Counted from the stretch's first letter, positions 40,637 through 50,615 are shown. The stretch: 64,000 nt of DNA from an uncultured Aquabacterium sp. (GCF_947366995.1 NZ_CANBCC010000002.1:62001-126000), one strand, 5' to 3'. Translations and numbers: made by a program. Notes: generated from the sequence alone by a model not told the origin.

Positions 40637-41541
40637 CAAGGCTGGGTGGCCGGCTCGGCCGGGGCGGTGGGGGCCATGGTGGTGGCCTGCATGCCGGCGT
40701 CGCGGGTGAAGCGGAAGCGGGACGAGATCACCAGCAGGTCATGGCCCGTGCTGACTTCGGGCGGCACGGCGCCGAAGGGCCCGGCCTGGCGGACGATGGC
40801 GGCCGCGCGCTTGTCGAGCAAGCGGTTGCCCGACGGCGTGCGCACCTCGGTGTCGATGACGCGGCCCTGGCGGTCCAGCGAGATGAACATCACCAGCTCA
40901 CCGTAAAGCTTCTCGCCGTTGCGGCCGGTCGGGAAGTGCTCGGTGCCCGCGCGCTCCACCCGCGTGCGGAAGGCCGCGTAGTACAGCGCGTCGGCCGACT
41001 TCAGCGTGGCCGGGCTCAGGTAGCGCTTCTTGGGACGCGCGTTCTCTTCGTGGATGCGTTTTTCGATCTCGGCCAGCAGGCGGGTGAGCTGGCGGCGGCG
41101 TTCTTCTTCGGCCCGTTGCTGCGGGGTGTCGGTGCGGGCGTCGGGTTGGGGCGGCGGCAGGGCGGCCAGTTCCTGGCGCACCTGGGTCAGCAGCAACTGC
41201 TGTTCGCGCTGCATCTGCTCGATCATCCGCATGGCGTCGTCCATCGCATCGCCCTGGGTGTTCTCGGGCGAGGGCGGCAGTGGCGAGGTGGCGCGGCCCC
41301 GGTCGGCCTCGCCACCGCCGGCCAGGTTGGCCTGGGCCAGCGCCTGGGCCTTGGTCGGGGCCTCGTTGCCGGCGGCGTTCACGAGGACCACTTCCAAGGG
41401 CGTGTCCTTGAAGACGCGGTTGAAGCCTTCCGGGTCGACCAGGCGGAAGCTGAACAGCGCCGCGTGCACCAGCACCGACACGCCCAGGCAGACCTGGAGC
41501 AGGCTCAGCGAGGTCCACAGGGCTTTCAGGCGGTTCAGCAT
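40636..41541 (-). CDS. TonB-like energy transducer family protein
   Basis: 301 residues. A membrane helix near residues 16-36 ([18 protein letters not shown]) is followed by a Gln/Arg/Glu-rich, probably helical periplasmic region (residues 100-165) and a C-terminal domain with [21 protein letters not shown], typical of TonB C-terminal domains. No exbB/exbD pair accompanies it. It sits between an RNB-family nuclease and aroE, an order common in Burkholderiales, so it may have a role separate from iron transport. Confidence 0.82.
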   Translation of the reverse strand: MLNRLKALWTSLSLLQVCLGVSVLVHAALFSFRLVDPEGFNRVFKDTPLEVVLVNAAGNEAPTKAQALAQANLAGGGEADRGRATSPLPPSPENTQGDAMDDAMRMIEQMQREQQLLLTQVRQELAALPPPQPDARTDTPQQRAEEERRRQLTRLLAEIEKRIHEENARPKKRYLSPATLKSADALYYAAFRTRVERAGTEHFPTGRNGEKLYGELVMFISLDRQGRVIDTEVRTPSGNRLLDKRAAAIVRQAGPFGAVPPEVSTGHDLLVISSRFRFTRDAGMQATTMAPTAPAEPATQP

Positions 41542-41576
41542 GCGCGTCAGGTGGCGAAGTGCAAGGTGGCCGGGCG

Positions 41577-43637
41577 TCAGGCGGCCGGGGCGTCCCCGGC
41601 AGGCGCGTCCGCGTCACTCACGTCGATGGCCAGGGTCAGGGCCCCGGCATTGTCGACCAGCTCGTCCTCGGCGTCGGCCTCGGAGTCACCCGCATCGGTG
41701 GGGGCGTTGTCGTCCAGGCGCGCCACGACGCTGGCGTGCACGTCCAGCGTCAGCGCGTCCAGTCCGGTGATGCGCACGCGCACGCGGGCGTGGCGCGGCA
41801 GGCCGTCGGCACCGATGGCCTTGAACACCAGCGGCAGGGTGTCGGCACGCACCAGGCCGTTGACCATCACGGCCGCATCCAGCTCGGTGATCTGCTGTTG
41901 CTGCAGGTATTGCAGCGTCCAGTAGCGCTCCATGCTGGACTGGAAGCCGTTGTACGCACTGTAGGCGCCGTCGAAGCCCGAGATGACGGCAAACAGCTCG
42001 GCATCCTTGGGCTTGAACGGGGCGACCAGCGCGGCGGTGCGGCCCTTCTTGGCGCACGCCACGATCTGCCACTGGTTGACCAGGTCGACGTAGCGGCGCA
42101 GCGGCGAGGTGGCCCAGGTGTACTGCGACACGCCCATGCCGGCGTGCGGCAGTGCCTTGGTGCCCATGCGCACCTTGATGCCGGGCGCCAGGCTTGCCTG
42201 GCTGCGGTAGATGCCGGGCACGCCCAGCTCGGCCAGCCAGCCGCCCCAGGTGCTGTTGGCCAGAATCATGGCCTCGGCCACGATCAGGTCGAGGGCCGAG
42301 CCCCGCTGGCGTGTGCCGATCACGACCTGCTCGGTGCCGGTGGGCTCGATGCCGTCGCTCATGGTGTTGACGCCGTTGGCGCCGATGAGCTTGAAGGTGT
42401 AGTCGGGGCGGTTGAAGTTTTCGGGCTTGCCGCGCACCACCTCGCGGCGGGCCTTCAGGTGCTTGGCCAGGCGGAAGGCAAAGGCCAGCTCGGGGGCGAA
42501 GGCGTAGTCGGCCGGGGCCTCGCCGGTCAGCGTGGCGTCGGTGATGACGCTGTCGAGCTGGTCGTGGCGCAGGTTGGCGGCAATGGGCACCCGCTCGAGC
42601 CTGGTCTCGCTGCCCTTGACCTCGAGCGTGGCTTCGTCGAACGTGACGTACAGCGAGACGGCCGGGCAGTCGCGGCCCGCGATCAGCGTGTAGGTCTGCA
42701 CGACGTCATCGGGCAGCATCGTGATCTTGTGGCCCGGCATGTAGACGGTCGACATGCGGCCGCGTGCCAGCGTGTCGACCGGCGAGCCTGGGGCGATGGC
42801 GAGGCCCGGCGCCGCGATGTGGATGCCGTAGACGACGGTGCCCGTGCCCAGGCCCTGCACCGACAGCGCGTCGTCGATCTCGGTGGTCATCGAGTCGTCG
42901 ATCGAGAAGGCCTGCACGGCGGCCAGCGGCAGCGTGTCGGTGATCGGCGGCGCCTCGAGCGTCGGGAAGCCGGTGCCCTTCGGGAAGTGCTCGAACAGGA
43001 AGCGCTTGAAGTGGAACTGGTAGGGGCTGTCGATCGCGCCAGCGTCCTTCAGCAGGTCGAGCGGGGCGCGCTGGGCGGCCTTGGCGGCTTCGACCACGGC
43101 CTTGTATTCGGGGCCGTTCTTGTCGGGCTTGAAGAGGATCTTGTAGAGCTGGTCCTTGATCGGCTGCGGGCAGCTGCCGGCGGCCAGCGCCTCGGCCCAC
43201 TGCGCGATCTGCAGCGCCTGCTGCTTCTTGCGCTCGATGGCGGCCAGCGCCTGCTTGAGGATGTCTTCCGGCGCCTTCTTGAAGCGGCCCTTGCCGCGGC
43301 GGTGGAAGTAGTGCGGTGTTTCGAACAGGCGCATCAGCATGGCGGCCTGCTGCACGGCGTCGGCCGAGGCGCTGAAGTACTCGCGCGCCAGGTCGTCGAA
43401 GCCGAAGTCTTCTTCAGGCGCCACTTCCCAGACCAGGTCGACGTCGATGTCGGCCGACTGCGCCGCGGCCTGGGCCAGCAGCTCGGCAGGCGCCGGCTTG
43501 GCGAACTTGATCAGGACGTTGGCGGCTTTCACCTTCACGCGCTTGCCGCTGTCCAGCTCGATCTGCATCGAGCTGTCGGCTTCGGACATCACGCGGCCGG
43601 CCTGGAATTTTCCGGCGTCGTCAAACAGGGCAAACAT
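41577..43637 (-). CDS. RNB-domain exoribonuclease (RNase II/R family)
   Basis: 686 residues from the ATG at 43637, which begins the conserved MFALFDDAGKFQAGRVMSE; another in-frame ATG lies 45 bases upstream. The central RNB catalytic domain shows FSIDDSMTTEIDDALSV with its metal-binding aspartates, and the domain ends around SPLRRYVDLVNQWQI. The C-terminal region is acidic and lacks a clear complete S1 domain. The N-terminal half differs from classical E. coli RNase II and RNase R, so I leave the symbol open. It degrades RNA from the 3' end. Confidence 0.85.
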   Translation of the reverse strand: MFALFDDAGKFQAGRVMSEADSSMQIELDSGKRVKVKAANVLIKFAKPAPAELLAQAAAQSADIDVDLVWEVAPEEDFGFDDLAREYFSASADAVQQAAMLMRLFETPHYFHRRGKGRFKKAPEDILKQALAAIERKKQQALQIAQWAEALAAGSCPQPIKDQLYKILFKPDKNGPEYKAVVEAAKAAQRAPLDLLKDAGAIDSPYQFHFKRFLFEHFPKGTGFPTLEAPPITDTLPLAAVQAFSIDDSMTTEIDDALSVQGLGTGTVVYGIHIAAPGLAIAPGSPVDTLARGRMSTVYMPGHKITMLPDDVVQTYTLIAGRDCPAVSLYVTFDEATLEVKGSETRLERVPIAANLRHDQLDSVITDATLTGEAPADYAFAPELAFAFRLAKHLKARREVVRGKPENFNRPDYTFKLIGANGVNTMSDGIEPTGTEQVVIGTRQRGSALDLIVAEAMILANSTWGGWLAELGVPGIYRSQASLAPGIKVRMGTKALPHAGMGVSQYTWATSPLRRYVDLVNQWQIVACAKKGRTAALVAPFKPKDAELFAVISGFDGAYSAYNGFQSSMERYWTLQYLQQQQITELDAAVMVNGLVRADTLPLVFKAIGADGLPRHARVRVRITGLDALTLDVHASVVARLDDNAPTDAGDSEADAEDELVDNAGALTLAIDVSDADAPAGDAPAA

Positions 43638-43710
43638 GCGGCGGGGGTTCTCGGGTGAGCGGGCAAAGCGCGATTGTCCCATTTTGCTGCCGTGCCCCGG
43701 CAGCCGCGGT

Positions 43711-44325
43711 TCAGGCCAGACCCAGCCAGTGCATCAGCGCCGGCAGGTGGTCGGCAAAGTCGCTCACGGCGTGGTCGCTGCCGGGCAGCACGGTCAGCGC
43801 GGTGCCTTGCAGGTGGGCCACCATTTCCTGCCAGTCCAGCACCTCGTCGCCCTGGGCCACCAGCGCCCAGTGGCGCTCGGGGTGCGTCAGGGGCCAGGGC
43901 GACAGCGCCTCCAGCTCTCCGATGAACTCGGGGCGGAAGAAGAAGCGGTCGGCCGGGTTGTGGAAGGCGGTCTGCTCGCCGATGTAGCGGGCGAGATCGC
44001 GGTCGGGCGCCACGGCCGGGTTGACGAAGGCCGCGCGGCAGCCCAGGCGCTCGGCCGTGACGGCGGCGTAGAAGCCGCCCAAGGACGAGCCGACCACGGC
44101 CATCGTGTCCCGGGGCCAGTCGGCCGTGAGCGCCGCGATGTCGGCCCAGGCCTGCGCGGGCGAGGGGGGCAGTTGCGGACAGGCCCAGAGCGGGGTGGGC
44201 AGGCCGGCGGCGCGTCGCGCTTCGAGGGCGCCCCCCAGCATCCGCGCCTTGAAGGAGCCGGGCGACGAGCGAAAGCCGTGCAGGTACAGCAGGTGCGTGG
44301 GTGGAGAAGTGGGAGAGGCGGCCAT
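43711..44325 (-). CDS. YqiA/YcfP-like alpha/beta-fold esterase
   Basis: 204 residues. LLYLHGFRSSPGSFKA at the N-terminus, nucleophile elbow GSSLGG, and a late Asp (QGDEVLDW) and His (GSDHAVSDF) supply a complete catalytic triad. Proteins of this group hydrolyse small acyl esters; the physiological substrate is unknown. It precedes the RNB nuclease by 73 bases on the same strand. Confidence 0.85.
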   Translation of the reverse strand: MAASPTSPPTHLLYLHGFRSSPGSFKARMLGGALEARRAAGLPTPLWACPQLPPSPAQAWADIAALTADWPRDTMAVVGSSLGGFYAAVTAERLGCRAAFVNPAVAPDRDLARYIGEQTAFHNPADRFFFRPEFIGELEALSPWPLTHPERHWALVAQGDEVLDWQEMVAHLQGTALTVLPGSDHAVSDFADHLPALMHWLGLA

Positions 44326-44391
44326 GGGTTCAGAGTATGCCGCCCCGGGCCGGCGCCATAATCGTTTCAGATCCGTCCGAGGGGAGCCCGC

Positions 44392-44706
44392 ATGTTCACG
44401 TTCAAGTCCCAGGCCACCGACAACCTGGTGATGCTGCAGTCCACCGCCGAGGCCTTGCTCAAGCTGCTTGGCAAGAGCGCCGCCGAGCCCGGCATCATCG
44501 AGGTGGCCGACATGCCGCGTGTGCTGGAAGCGCTGCGCGGTGCCCCGGCTTTCGTGCCGCCGCCGCCGGTCAACCCGGAAACCAACGAGCCGATCGAGCT
44601 GCCGTTTGCCGACCAGCCCGTGTCGCTGCACCAGCGTGCCGCCCCGCTTGTGCGCATGGTTGAGCAGGCGCAGGCCGAGGGCAAACCCATCGTCTGGGGC
44701 GTCTGA
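44392..44706 (+). CDS. DUF1840 family protein
   Basis: 104 residues matching a short cytoplasmic family restricted mostly to betaproteobacteria. It begins MFTFKSQATDNLVML and contains a Pro-rich centre (FVPPPPVNPET) and the C-terminal RAAPLVRMVEQAQAEGKPIVWG. Function unknown. GGGGAG precedes the ATG by about 7 bases. An 8-bp stem-loop (ATGCGGCA/TGCCGCAT, 44734-44757) sits between it and the next gene. Confidence 0.85.
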   Translation: MFTFKSQATDNLVMLQSTAEALLKLLGKSAAEPGIIEVADMPRVLEALRGAPAFVPPPPVNPETNEPIELPFADQPVSLHQRAAPLVRMVEQAQAEGKPIVWGV

Positions 44707-44776
44707 TGCCGCCAGCCTGAGGGGGGCATGCGGATGCGGCATGGTGCGCTGCCGCATGCTGAGGCATGATGGCGCG

Positions 44777-45445
44777 ATGCCCGACAACCTCACCCGACTG
44801 GTGGTCGTTCGCCATGGCGAAACCGACTGGAACACCGAGACCCGCATTCAGGGTCACACCGACATCCCGCTGAACGCGCGGGGCCGTTGGCAGGCCGAGC
44901 GGGTGGGCCAGGCCCTGGCCGACGAGGGCATTCACGCCATCTACAGCAGCGACCTGCAGCGCGCCCGCGACACGGCGGCCGCCATTGCCCGCCACGCCGG
45001 GCTGCCATTGCAACTCGACCCGACGCTCCGCGAGCGCCACTTCGGGTGTCTGGAGGGCCGGACGCAGGCGGAGGTGGCACAACACCACCCGGAAGACATG
45101 CGCCGCTGGCGTGCCCGTGAGCCTGGCTACGGCCCGGCGGGGGGTGAAACGCTGCAGGCCTTCTATGACCGCACCGTGGGCGCCGCCGCCCGGCTGGCCG
45201 CGCTGCACCCTGGGCAGACCATTGCGCTGATTGCGCACGGGGGCGTGCTCGATTGCTTCTACCGCGCGGCCAACCGGGTCGCGCTGGAAGCCCCGCGCAG
45301 CTGGAAGGTCACGAATGCCAGCATCAACCGCCTGCTGTATTCGCCGGAGGGCTTCAGTCTGGTGGGCTGGGCGGACGACCGCCACCTCGACGAGGACGGC
45401 CTGGACGAGACCACCGACGGTCTCGTGCTGCGCTCGGTGGGCTGA
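44777..45445 (+). CDS. Histidine phosphatase family protein
   Basis: 222 residues of the phosphoglycerate-mutase-like branch. The catalytic VVRHGETDWN opens the domain, with SSDLQRARDTA, LRERHFGCLEG and the second His in LIAHGGVLDC. The family includes cofactor-dependent mutases, alpha-ribazole phosphatase (CobC) and broad phosphatases; nothing here chooses between them, although its length and RERHFG fit a phosphatase better than glycolytic GpmA. Confidence 0.88.
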   Translation: MPDNLTRLVVVRHGETDWNTETRIQGHTDIPLNARGRWQAERVGQALADEGIHAIYSSDLQRARDTAAAIARHAGLPLQLDPTLRERHFGCLEGRTQAEVAQHHPEDMRRWRAREPGYGPAGGETLQAFYDRTVGAAARLAALHPGQTIALIAHGGVLDCFYRAANRVALEAPRSWKVTNASINRLLYSPEGFSLVGWADDRHLDEDGLDETTDGLVLRSVG

Positions 45446-45469
45446 GCCGGGTCCGGCGGCGTGCGACGC

Positions 45470-46099
45470 TCAGCGTGCCACGCCCGCCTGCGGACGAATG
45501 CCGTCCAGAAACAGCGCGAGGCTGCGCGCGCCGACCTCGCACAGGTCGAACCGACCCGGCTCGAGCATCCAGTTCTGGATCAGGCCGTTGACGATGGCCA
45601 GCAGCGTGAGGGTCAGGGTGGCCGGCTCGAGCTCGGGGCGCACCAGGCCGGCCGCCTGGGCGCGGGCCAGGCAGTGGCCGATGTGCTGGGCGCAGTCTTT
45701 CTGCACTTCGATGTGGCGGCGCCGCACGCCGTCAAGCTCGGCCACCAGTTCGATCTTCAAGGTCGCGATGTCGAAGACCCTTCGCGTCCGAGGGTCGTGC
45801 ACGATCTGGTGAAACACATTCATCGAAGACTGCAGGACGTCGGCGAGCGGGTCGGTGCGGCCCGGTGCGTCGAGTTGGGCGAGCCCGTCCTCCATCGGCA
45901 GTGTGGTGCGCGCCATCATCGCGTTGAACAGGTCAGCCTTGTCCTTGAAGTGCCAGTAGATGGCCCCGCGCGTGCAACCGGCGGCACGCGCGATGTCCTG
46001 CAGCGAGGTGCGCGACACGCCCTGCTGTGCGAACAGGGTCTCGGCGGCATCAAGCAGCGATTCGCGGGTCTGGAGGGCGTCAGCCTTGGTGCGGCGCAT
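45470..46099 (-). CDS. TetR-family repressor of RND efflux (AcrR/TtgR type)
   Basis: 209 residues. The N-terminal helix-turn-helix SLQDIARAAGCTRGAIYWHFKDK is nearly the AcrR consensus, followed by LFNAMM and a C-terminal ligand-binding domain of the AcrR type (TetR_C with LIQNWMLEPGRFDL). It is divergent from the efflux operon, with an AcrR-like operator in between, so it most likely represses both and is released by hydrophobic drugs. Confidence 0.92.
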   Translation of the reverse strand: MRRTKADALQTRESLLDAAETLFAQQGVSRTSLQDIARAAGCTRGAIYWHFKDKADLFNAMMARTTLPMEDGLAQLDAPGRTDPLADVLQSSMNVFHQIVHDPRTRRVFDIATLKIELVAELDGVRRRHIEVQKDCAQHIGHCLARAQAAGLVRPELEPATLTLTLLAIVNGLIQNWMLEPGRFDLCEVGARSLALFLDGIRPQAGVAR

Positions 46100-46152
46100 G
46101 TGAATTTCGGAAAAGACCGTCGTGGGTCACGGGGAATTGTCTCCGATCTTGC

Positions 46153-46176
46153 TGCATACGTGCGTGGATGTATGTA
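46153..46176. promoter_or_regulatory. AcrR-like operator
   Basis: A 24-bp pseudo-palindrome with half sites GCATAC (46154-46159) and GTATGT (46170-46175 region). Compared with the E. coli acrRA operator as I recall it, 19 of 24 positions agree, including the whole right half from ATGTATGTA. TATAGT (46175-46180), a good -10 for the efflux operon, overlaps its right end, so repressor binding would block polymerase. Confidence 0.75.
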
Positions 46177-46228
46177 TAGTGCCATGGTTAATTGACCAGG
46201 CAAGAATTCAAATCCCGAGGTGTCCCTG

Positions 46229-47476
46229 ATGGTCTCCCCCTCTCTTCCGACGCGGTTTTCCGCCCAGCTGGCCGTGTGTGCACTGGCCGCCCTCATCCTG
46301 ACCGCCTGTGGTGGTGACGACAAGTCCAAGGGCGCCGGTGCACCGGCGGCCGGCGCGGCACCGCCCCCCGTGCCGGTGGGCGTGGTGACGGTCAAGCCGG
46401 GCTCCGTCCCGGTCGTGGCCGAGCTGCCCGGCCGCCTCGAGGCGTCGCGCATCGCCCAGGTGCGGGCGCGCGCGGCCGGCATTCTGCAGAAGCGCTTGTT
46501 CACCGAGGGCAGCGACGTGCGCGCGGGCCAGCCCCTCTTCCAGATCGACCCGGCCCCCTACCAGGCTGCGCTGCAGAGCGCTCAGGCCACGCAGGCCAAG
46601 GCCGAAGCCAATCTGGCGCAGGCCACTGCGCTGGTGGAGCGCTACCAGCCGCTGCAGGCTGCCAAGGCCATCAGCCCGCAGGAGTTCCTGAACGCCCAGG
46701 TGGCGCAGCGCCAGGCGCAGGCCGATGTGGCCGCGGCCAAGGCCGCCGTGGCCACCGCGCAGCTGAACCTCGGCTATGCCGGGGTCACGTCGCCGATCGC
46801 CGGTCGCGTTGGCCGCGCGCTGGTGACCGAAGGCGCGCTGGTGGGGCAGGGCGAGGCCACCCAGCTGGCCGTGGTGCAGCAGATCAACCCGCTGTACGTG
46901 AACTTCACTCAGTCGGCCAACGAGGTGATGCGCCTGCGTCAGGCGCTGGCCGCCGGCCAATTGCAGCGTGCCGGCGAGAACGCGGCGCGTGTCAAGGTCG
47001 TGCTGGACGATGGCCGCGAGTACCCGGTGGCCGGCCGCCTGCTGTTCGCCGACCTGACGGTGGACGCCGCCTCGGGTCAGGTCACGCTGCGTGCCGAGCT
47101 GCCGAACCCGAAGTTCGAGCTGCTGCCCGGCATGTATGTGCGTGTGCGGCTGGAGCAGGCCCAGGTGGGTGGCGGTGTGCTGCTGCCCCAGCAGGCCGTG
47201 ACGCGTACCGCCCAGGGTGATTTCGTGACCGTGGTGGAAGGCGGCAGCAAGGCGGGCCGTCGGCCGGTCAAGCTGGGTGGCGCCACCGGCACGAACTGGG
47301 TGGTGCTCGAAGGTCTGAAGGAAGGTGACCAGGTCGTCGTCGACGGCTTCCAGAAGATGATGATGAGCCCGGCCTCGCCGCTCAAGCCGGTGCCGTGGGC
47401 GCCGCTGAGCGCCTCGGCGCCGACCGCTGCTGCAGCCGCCTCGGCCCCGGCATCGTCGGCTTCGGCCGCCCAGTGA
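46229..47476 (+). CDS. acrA: RND efflux periplasmic adaptor (AcrA/MexA family)
   Basis: 415 residues. A lipoprotein signal ends in the lipobox LTAC, followed by a short Gly/Ala/Pro linker. The membrane-fusion protein core has the split biotinyl-lipoyl domain (ARAAGILQKRLFTEGSDV and GYAGVTSPIAGRVGRAL), an alpha-hairpin of Ala/Gln-rich heptads, and a beta-barrel domain with FELLPGMYVRVRLE. It joins the inner membrane pump to the outer membrane channel. GAGG lies 8 bases before this ATG; a GTG three codons upstream is less likely. The C-terminal 30 residues are Ala/Ser-rich. Confidence 0.94.
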   Translation: MVSPSLPTRFSAQLAVCALAALILTACGGDDKSKGAGAPAAGAAPPPVPVGVVTVKPGSVPVVAELPGRLEASRIAQVRARAAGILQKRLFTEGSDVRAGQPLFQIDPAPYQAALQSAQATQAKAEANLAQATALVERYQPLQAAKAISPQEFLNAQVAQRQAQADVAAAKAAVATAQLNLGYAGVTSPIAGRVGRALVTEGALVGQGEATQLAVVQQINPLYVNFTQSANEVMRLRQALAAGQLQRAGENAARVKVVLDDGREYPVAGRLLFADLTVDAASGQVTLRAELPNPKFELLPGMYVRVRLEQAQVGGGVLLPQQAVTRTAQGDFVTVVEGGSKAGRRPVKLGGATGTNWVVLEGLKEGDQVVVDGFQKMMMSPASPLKPVPWAPLSASAPTAAAAASAPASSASAAQ

Positions 47477-47489
47477 AAGGCGGTCGCGC

Positions 47490-50400
47490 ATGTCACGTTT
47501 CTTCATCGAGCGGCCCATCTTTGCGTGGGTGATCGCCCTGTTCATCCTGGTTTTCGGCGGCGTGGCCATCACGCAGCTGCCGATTTCGCAGTACCCGACG
47601 GTCGCCCCCCCGGCCATCGTCATCAACGCGACCTACCCGGGGGCTTCCGCACAGACGCTGGATGAAACCGTCATCAGCGTCATCGAGCAGGAGCTCAACG
47701 GCGCGCCCGGTCTGGCCTACATGGAGTCGGTCAGCCAGGCCAACGGCACCGGTCAGATCACCGTCACGTTCGAGACCGGCACCAACATCGAACTGGCCCA
47801 GGTGGAAGTGCAGAACCGCCTGTCGCGCGCCACGCCGCGTCTGCCGTCTGCGGTCACGCAGCAGGGCGTGCGGGTCGACAAGTCACGCAACAACTTCCTG
47901 ATGTTCGTGATGCTGTCGTCCAGCAACCCGGCCTACGATCCCATTGCGCTGGGCGACTACGCCGCCCGCAACATCGTGCCGGAACTGCAGCGCGTGCCCG
48001 GCATCGGCCAGGTGCAGCTGTTCGGGACCGAGCGCGCCATGCGCATCTGGGTCGACCCCACCAAGCTGGTGGCCTATGGCCTGTCGACGGCCGACGTCAA
48101 CGCCGCCATCCGTGCGCAGAACGCGCTGGTGCCTGCCGGTGGCATCGGGGACCGTCCCAACATCGGCGAGCAGACCATCTCGGCCACCGTGGTGGTGAAT
48201 GGTCAGCTGGTCAACGAGAAGCAGTTCGGCGACATCGTGCTGCGCGCCAAGGCCGATGGCTCGACCGTGCGCCTGCGCGACGTGGCCCGCATCGAGCTGG
48301 GTGCGCAGACCTACGGCACCTACGCCCGCCTGAATGGCAAGCCCGCCACGGGCATGGGCATCCAGCTGTCGCCCACCGGCAATGCGCTGGCGGCGGCCGA
48401 AGCCGTCAAGGTACGCCTGGGCGAGCTCAAGAAGTTCTTCCCGCAGGGGATGGACTTCAGCGTGCCGTATGACACCTCGGGCTTCGTGCAGCTGTCGATC
48501 AGCCAGGTCGTCGAGACCCTGGTCGAGGCCATCGTGCTGGTGTTCATCGTGATGTTCCTGTTCCTGCAGAACATCCGCTACACGCTGATCCCCACGCTGG
48601 TGGTGCCCGTGGCGCTGCTGGGCACGTTCGGGGTCATGCTCACGCTGGGTTTCTCGATCAACGTGCTGACGATGTTCGGCATGGTGCTGGCCATCGGCAT
48701 CCTGGTGGACGACGCCATCGTGGTGGTGGAGAACGTCGAGCGGCTGATGGTGCAGGAGGGCCTGAGCCCCGTGCAGGCCACCCGCAAGGCCATGAGCCAG
48801 ATCAGCGGCGCCATCATTGGTATCACCGTGGTGCTGGTGTCGGTGTTCATTCCGATGGCCTTCTTCGCCGGTTCGGTGGGCAACATCTATCGGCAGTTCT
48901 CGCTGTCGATGGTGGCCTCGATGCTGTTCTCGGCCTTCCTCGCGCTGTCGCTGACGCCGGCACTGTGCGCCACGCTGCTCAAGCCCGTGCCGCATGGTCA
49001 CCATGAGAAGAAGGGTTTCTTCGGCTGGTTCAACCGCGCCTTCACGTCGACCACGCATGGCTACGAAAGCTGGGCGGCGAAGCTCGTGCGCCGTGGCGGC
49101 CGCGTGCTCATCGTCTACGCCGTGATCGTGGGCGTGGTGGGCTGGCTGTATGTGCGCATGCCGTCGTCCTTCCTGCCCAACGAAGACCAGGGCAACCTGA
49201 TCGTCAACGTGCAGCTGCCGCCGGGCGCCACGTCGAACCGCACTGAGGCCGTGATCTCGCAGGTCGAGCAGTTCTTCCTGAAGCAGCCGGAGGTGCAGTC
49301 CATCGTGGGTGTGGTGGGCTTCAGCTTCTCGGGCTCCGGCCAGAACGCGGCGCTGGGTTTCGTCACGTTGAAGGACTGGGATGAGCGCAAGGGCGAGGGC
49401 CAGTCGGCGCAGGCGCTGGCAGGGCGTGCCTTCGGCGCGCTGGCTGGCATCCGCGACGCCTTCATCTTCCCGCTGAACCCGCCGGCCATCCGCGAGCTGG
49501 GCAACGGCACCGGCTTCTCGGTGCGTCTGCAGGACCGCGGTGGCGTGGGCCACGACGCGCTGCTGGCCGCCCGCAACCAGATGCTGGGCATGGCGATGCA
49601 GAACCCGATCCTGACGGGTGTGCGCCCGGACGGCCTGGAAGACGCGCCGCAGCTGCAGGTCGACATTGACCGCGAGAAGGCGCTGGCGCTGGGCGTGGGC
49701 GTCGATGCCATCAGCACGACGCTGTCGACGGCGCTCGGCTCCAGCTACATCAACGACTTCCCGAACCGCAGCCGCATGCAGCGTGTGATCGTGCAGGCCG
49801 ATGCCGACAAGCGCATGCAGCCCGACCAGATCCTCGAGCTCAACGTGTTGAACGGCCAGGGCCAGAACGTGCCGCTCTCGGCCTTCGCCACCACGCGCTG
49901 GGTCACGGGCCAGATGCAGGCCGTGCGCTACAACGGTTACCCCGCCATGCGCATTTCGGGTGACGCCGCCGCGGGCTACAGCACGGGCCAGGCCATGGAC
50001 GAGATCGAGCGCATGGCGGCCAAGCTGCCCCCGGGCATCGGCATCGAGTGGACGGGCCTGTCGCGCGAGGAAAAGCTCTCCGGTTCGCAGGCCACCCTGC
50101 TGCTCGCGTTCTCGCTGCTGGCCGTGTTCCTGTGCTTGGCCGCGCTGTACGAAAGCTGGTCCATCCCGTTGGCCGTGCTGCTCGTGGTGCCGCTCGGCAT
50201 CCTGGGTTCGCTGCTGGGCGCCAACGTGCGCGATCTGCCCAACGACGTCTACTTCAAGGTTGGCCTGATCACCATCATGGGCCTGTCCGCGAAGAACGCC
50301 ATCCTGATCATCGAGTTCGCCAAGGAGCTCCAGGAGAAGGGCATGGGGCTGATGGAGGCCACGCTGCAGGCCTGTCACCTGCGGTTCCGGCCGATCATCA

Positions 50401-50615
50401 TGACCTCGCTGGCCTTCATCCTCGGGGTGATGCCGCTGGTGCTGGCCAACGGCGCCGGTGCTGCTGCCCAGCGCGCGATCGGCACCGGCGTGATGAGCGG
50501 CATGATCGCGGCCACCGTGCTGGCCGTGTTCTTCGTGCCCGTGTTCTTCGTGGTGGTGCGCCGGTTCTTCCCGGCCCGCGCCACCCAGCCCGAAGTGGAG
50601 ACCGACCATGACTGA
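47490..50615 (+). CDS. acrB: RND multidrug efflux pump (AcrB/MexB, HAE1 family)
   Basis: 1041 residues, 12 membrane helices, two large periplasmic loops. The proton-relay residues are in place: the Asp pair in GILVDDAIVVVENVERL (TM4) and the Lys in GLSAKNAILIIEFAKEL (TM10). The N-terminus MSRFFIERPIFAWVIAL is diagnostic of hydrophobe/amphiphile pumps. It exports dyes, detergents and antibiotics using the proton gradient. It starts 13 bases after the adaptor gene. Confidence 0.97.
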   Translation: MSRFFIERPIFAWVIALFILVFGGVAITQLPISQYPTVAPPAIVINATYPGASAQTLDETVISVIEQELNGAPGLAYMESVSQANGTGQITVTFETGTNIELAQVEVQNRLSRATPRLPSAVTQQGVRVDKSRNNFLMFVMLSSSNPAYDPIALGDYAARNIVPELQRVPGIGQVQLFGTERAMRIWVDPTKLVAYGLSTADVNAAIRAQNALVPAGGIGDRPNIGEQTISATVVVNGQLVNEKQFGDIVLRAKADGSTVRLRDVARIELGAQTYGTYARLNGKPATGMGIQLSPTGNALAAAEAVKVRLGELKKFFPQGMDFSVPYDTSGFVQLSISQVVETLVEAIVLVFIVMFLFLQNIRYTLIPTLVVPVALLGTFGVMLTLGFSINVLTMFGMVLAIGILVDDAIVVVENVERLMVQEGLSPVQATRKAMSQISGAIIGITVVLVSVFIPMAFFAGSVGNIYRQFSLSMVASMLFSAFLALSLTPALCATLLKPVPHGHHEKKGFFGWFNRAFTSTTHGYESWAAKLVRRGGRVLIVYAVIVGVVGWLYVRMPSSFLPNEDQGNLIVNVQLPPGATSNRTEAVISQVEQFFLKQPEVQSIVGVVGFSFSGSGQNAALGFVTLKDWDERKGEGQSAQALAGRAFGALAGIRDAFIFPLNPPAIRELGNGTGFSVRLQDRGGVGHDALLAARNQMLGMAMQNPILTGVRPDGLEDAPQLQVDIDREKALALGVGVDAISTTLSTALGSSYINDFPNRSRMQRVIVQADADKRMQPDQILELNVLNGQGQNVPLSAFATTRWVTGQMQAVRYNGYPAMRISGDAAAGYSTGQAMDEIERMAAKLPPGIGIEWTGLSREEKLSGSQATLLLAFSLLAVFLCLAALYESWSIPLAVLLVVPLGILGSLLGANVRDLPNDVYFKVGLITIMGLSAKNAILIIEFAKELQEKGMGLMEATLQACHLRFRPIIMTSLAFILGVMPLVLANGAGAAAQRAIGTGVMSGMIAATVLAVFFVPVFFVVVRRFFPARATQPEVETDHD

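Noticed and set aside
44734..44757. ATGCGGCA/TGCCGCAT stem-loop between the DUF1840 gene and the phosphatase gene
   Set aside because: Perfect 8-bp stem but no T-run and no nearby copies; kept only as a remark in the DUF1840 entry.
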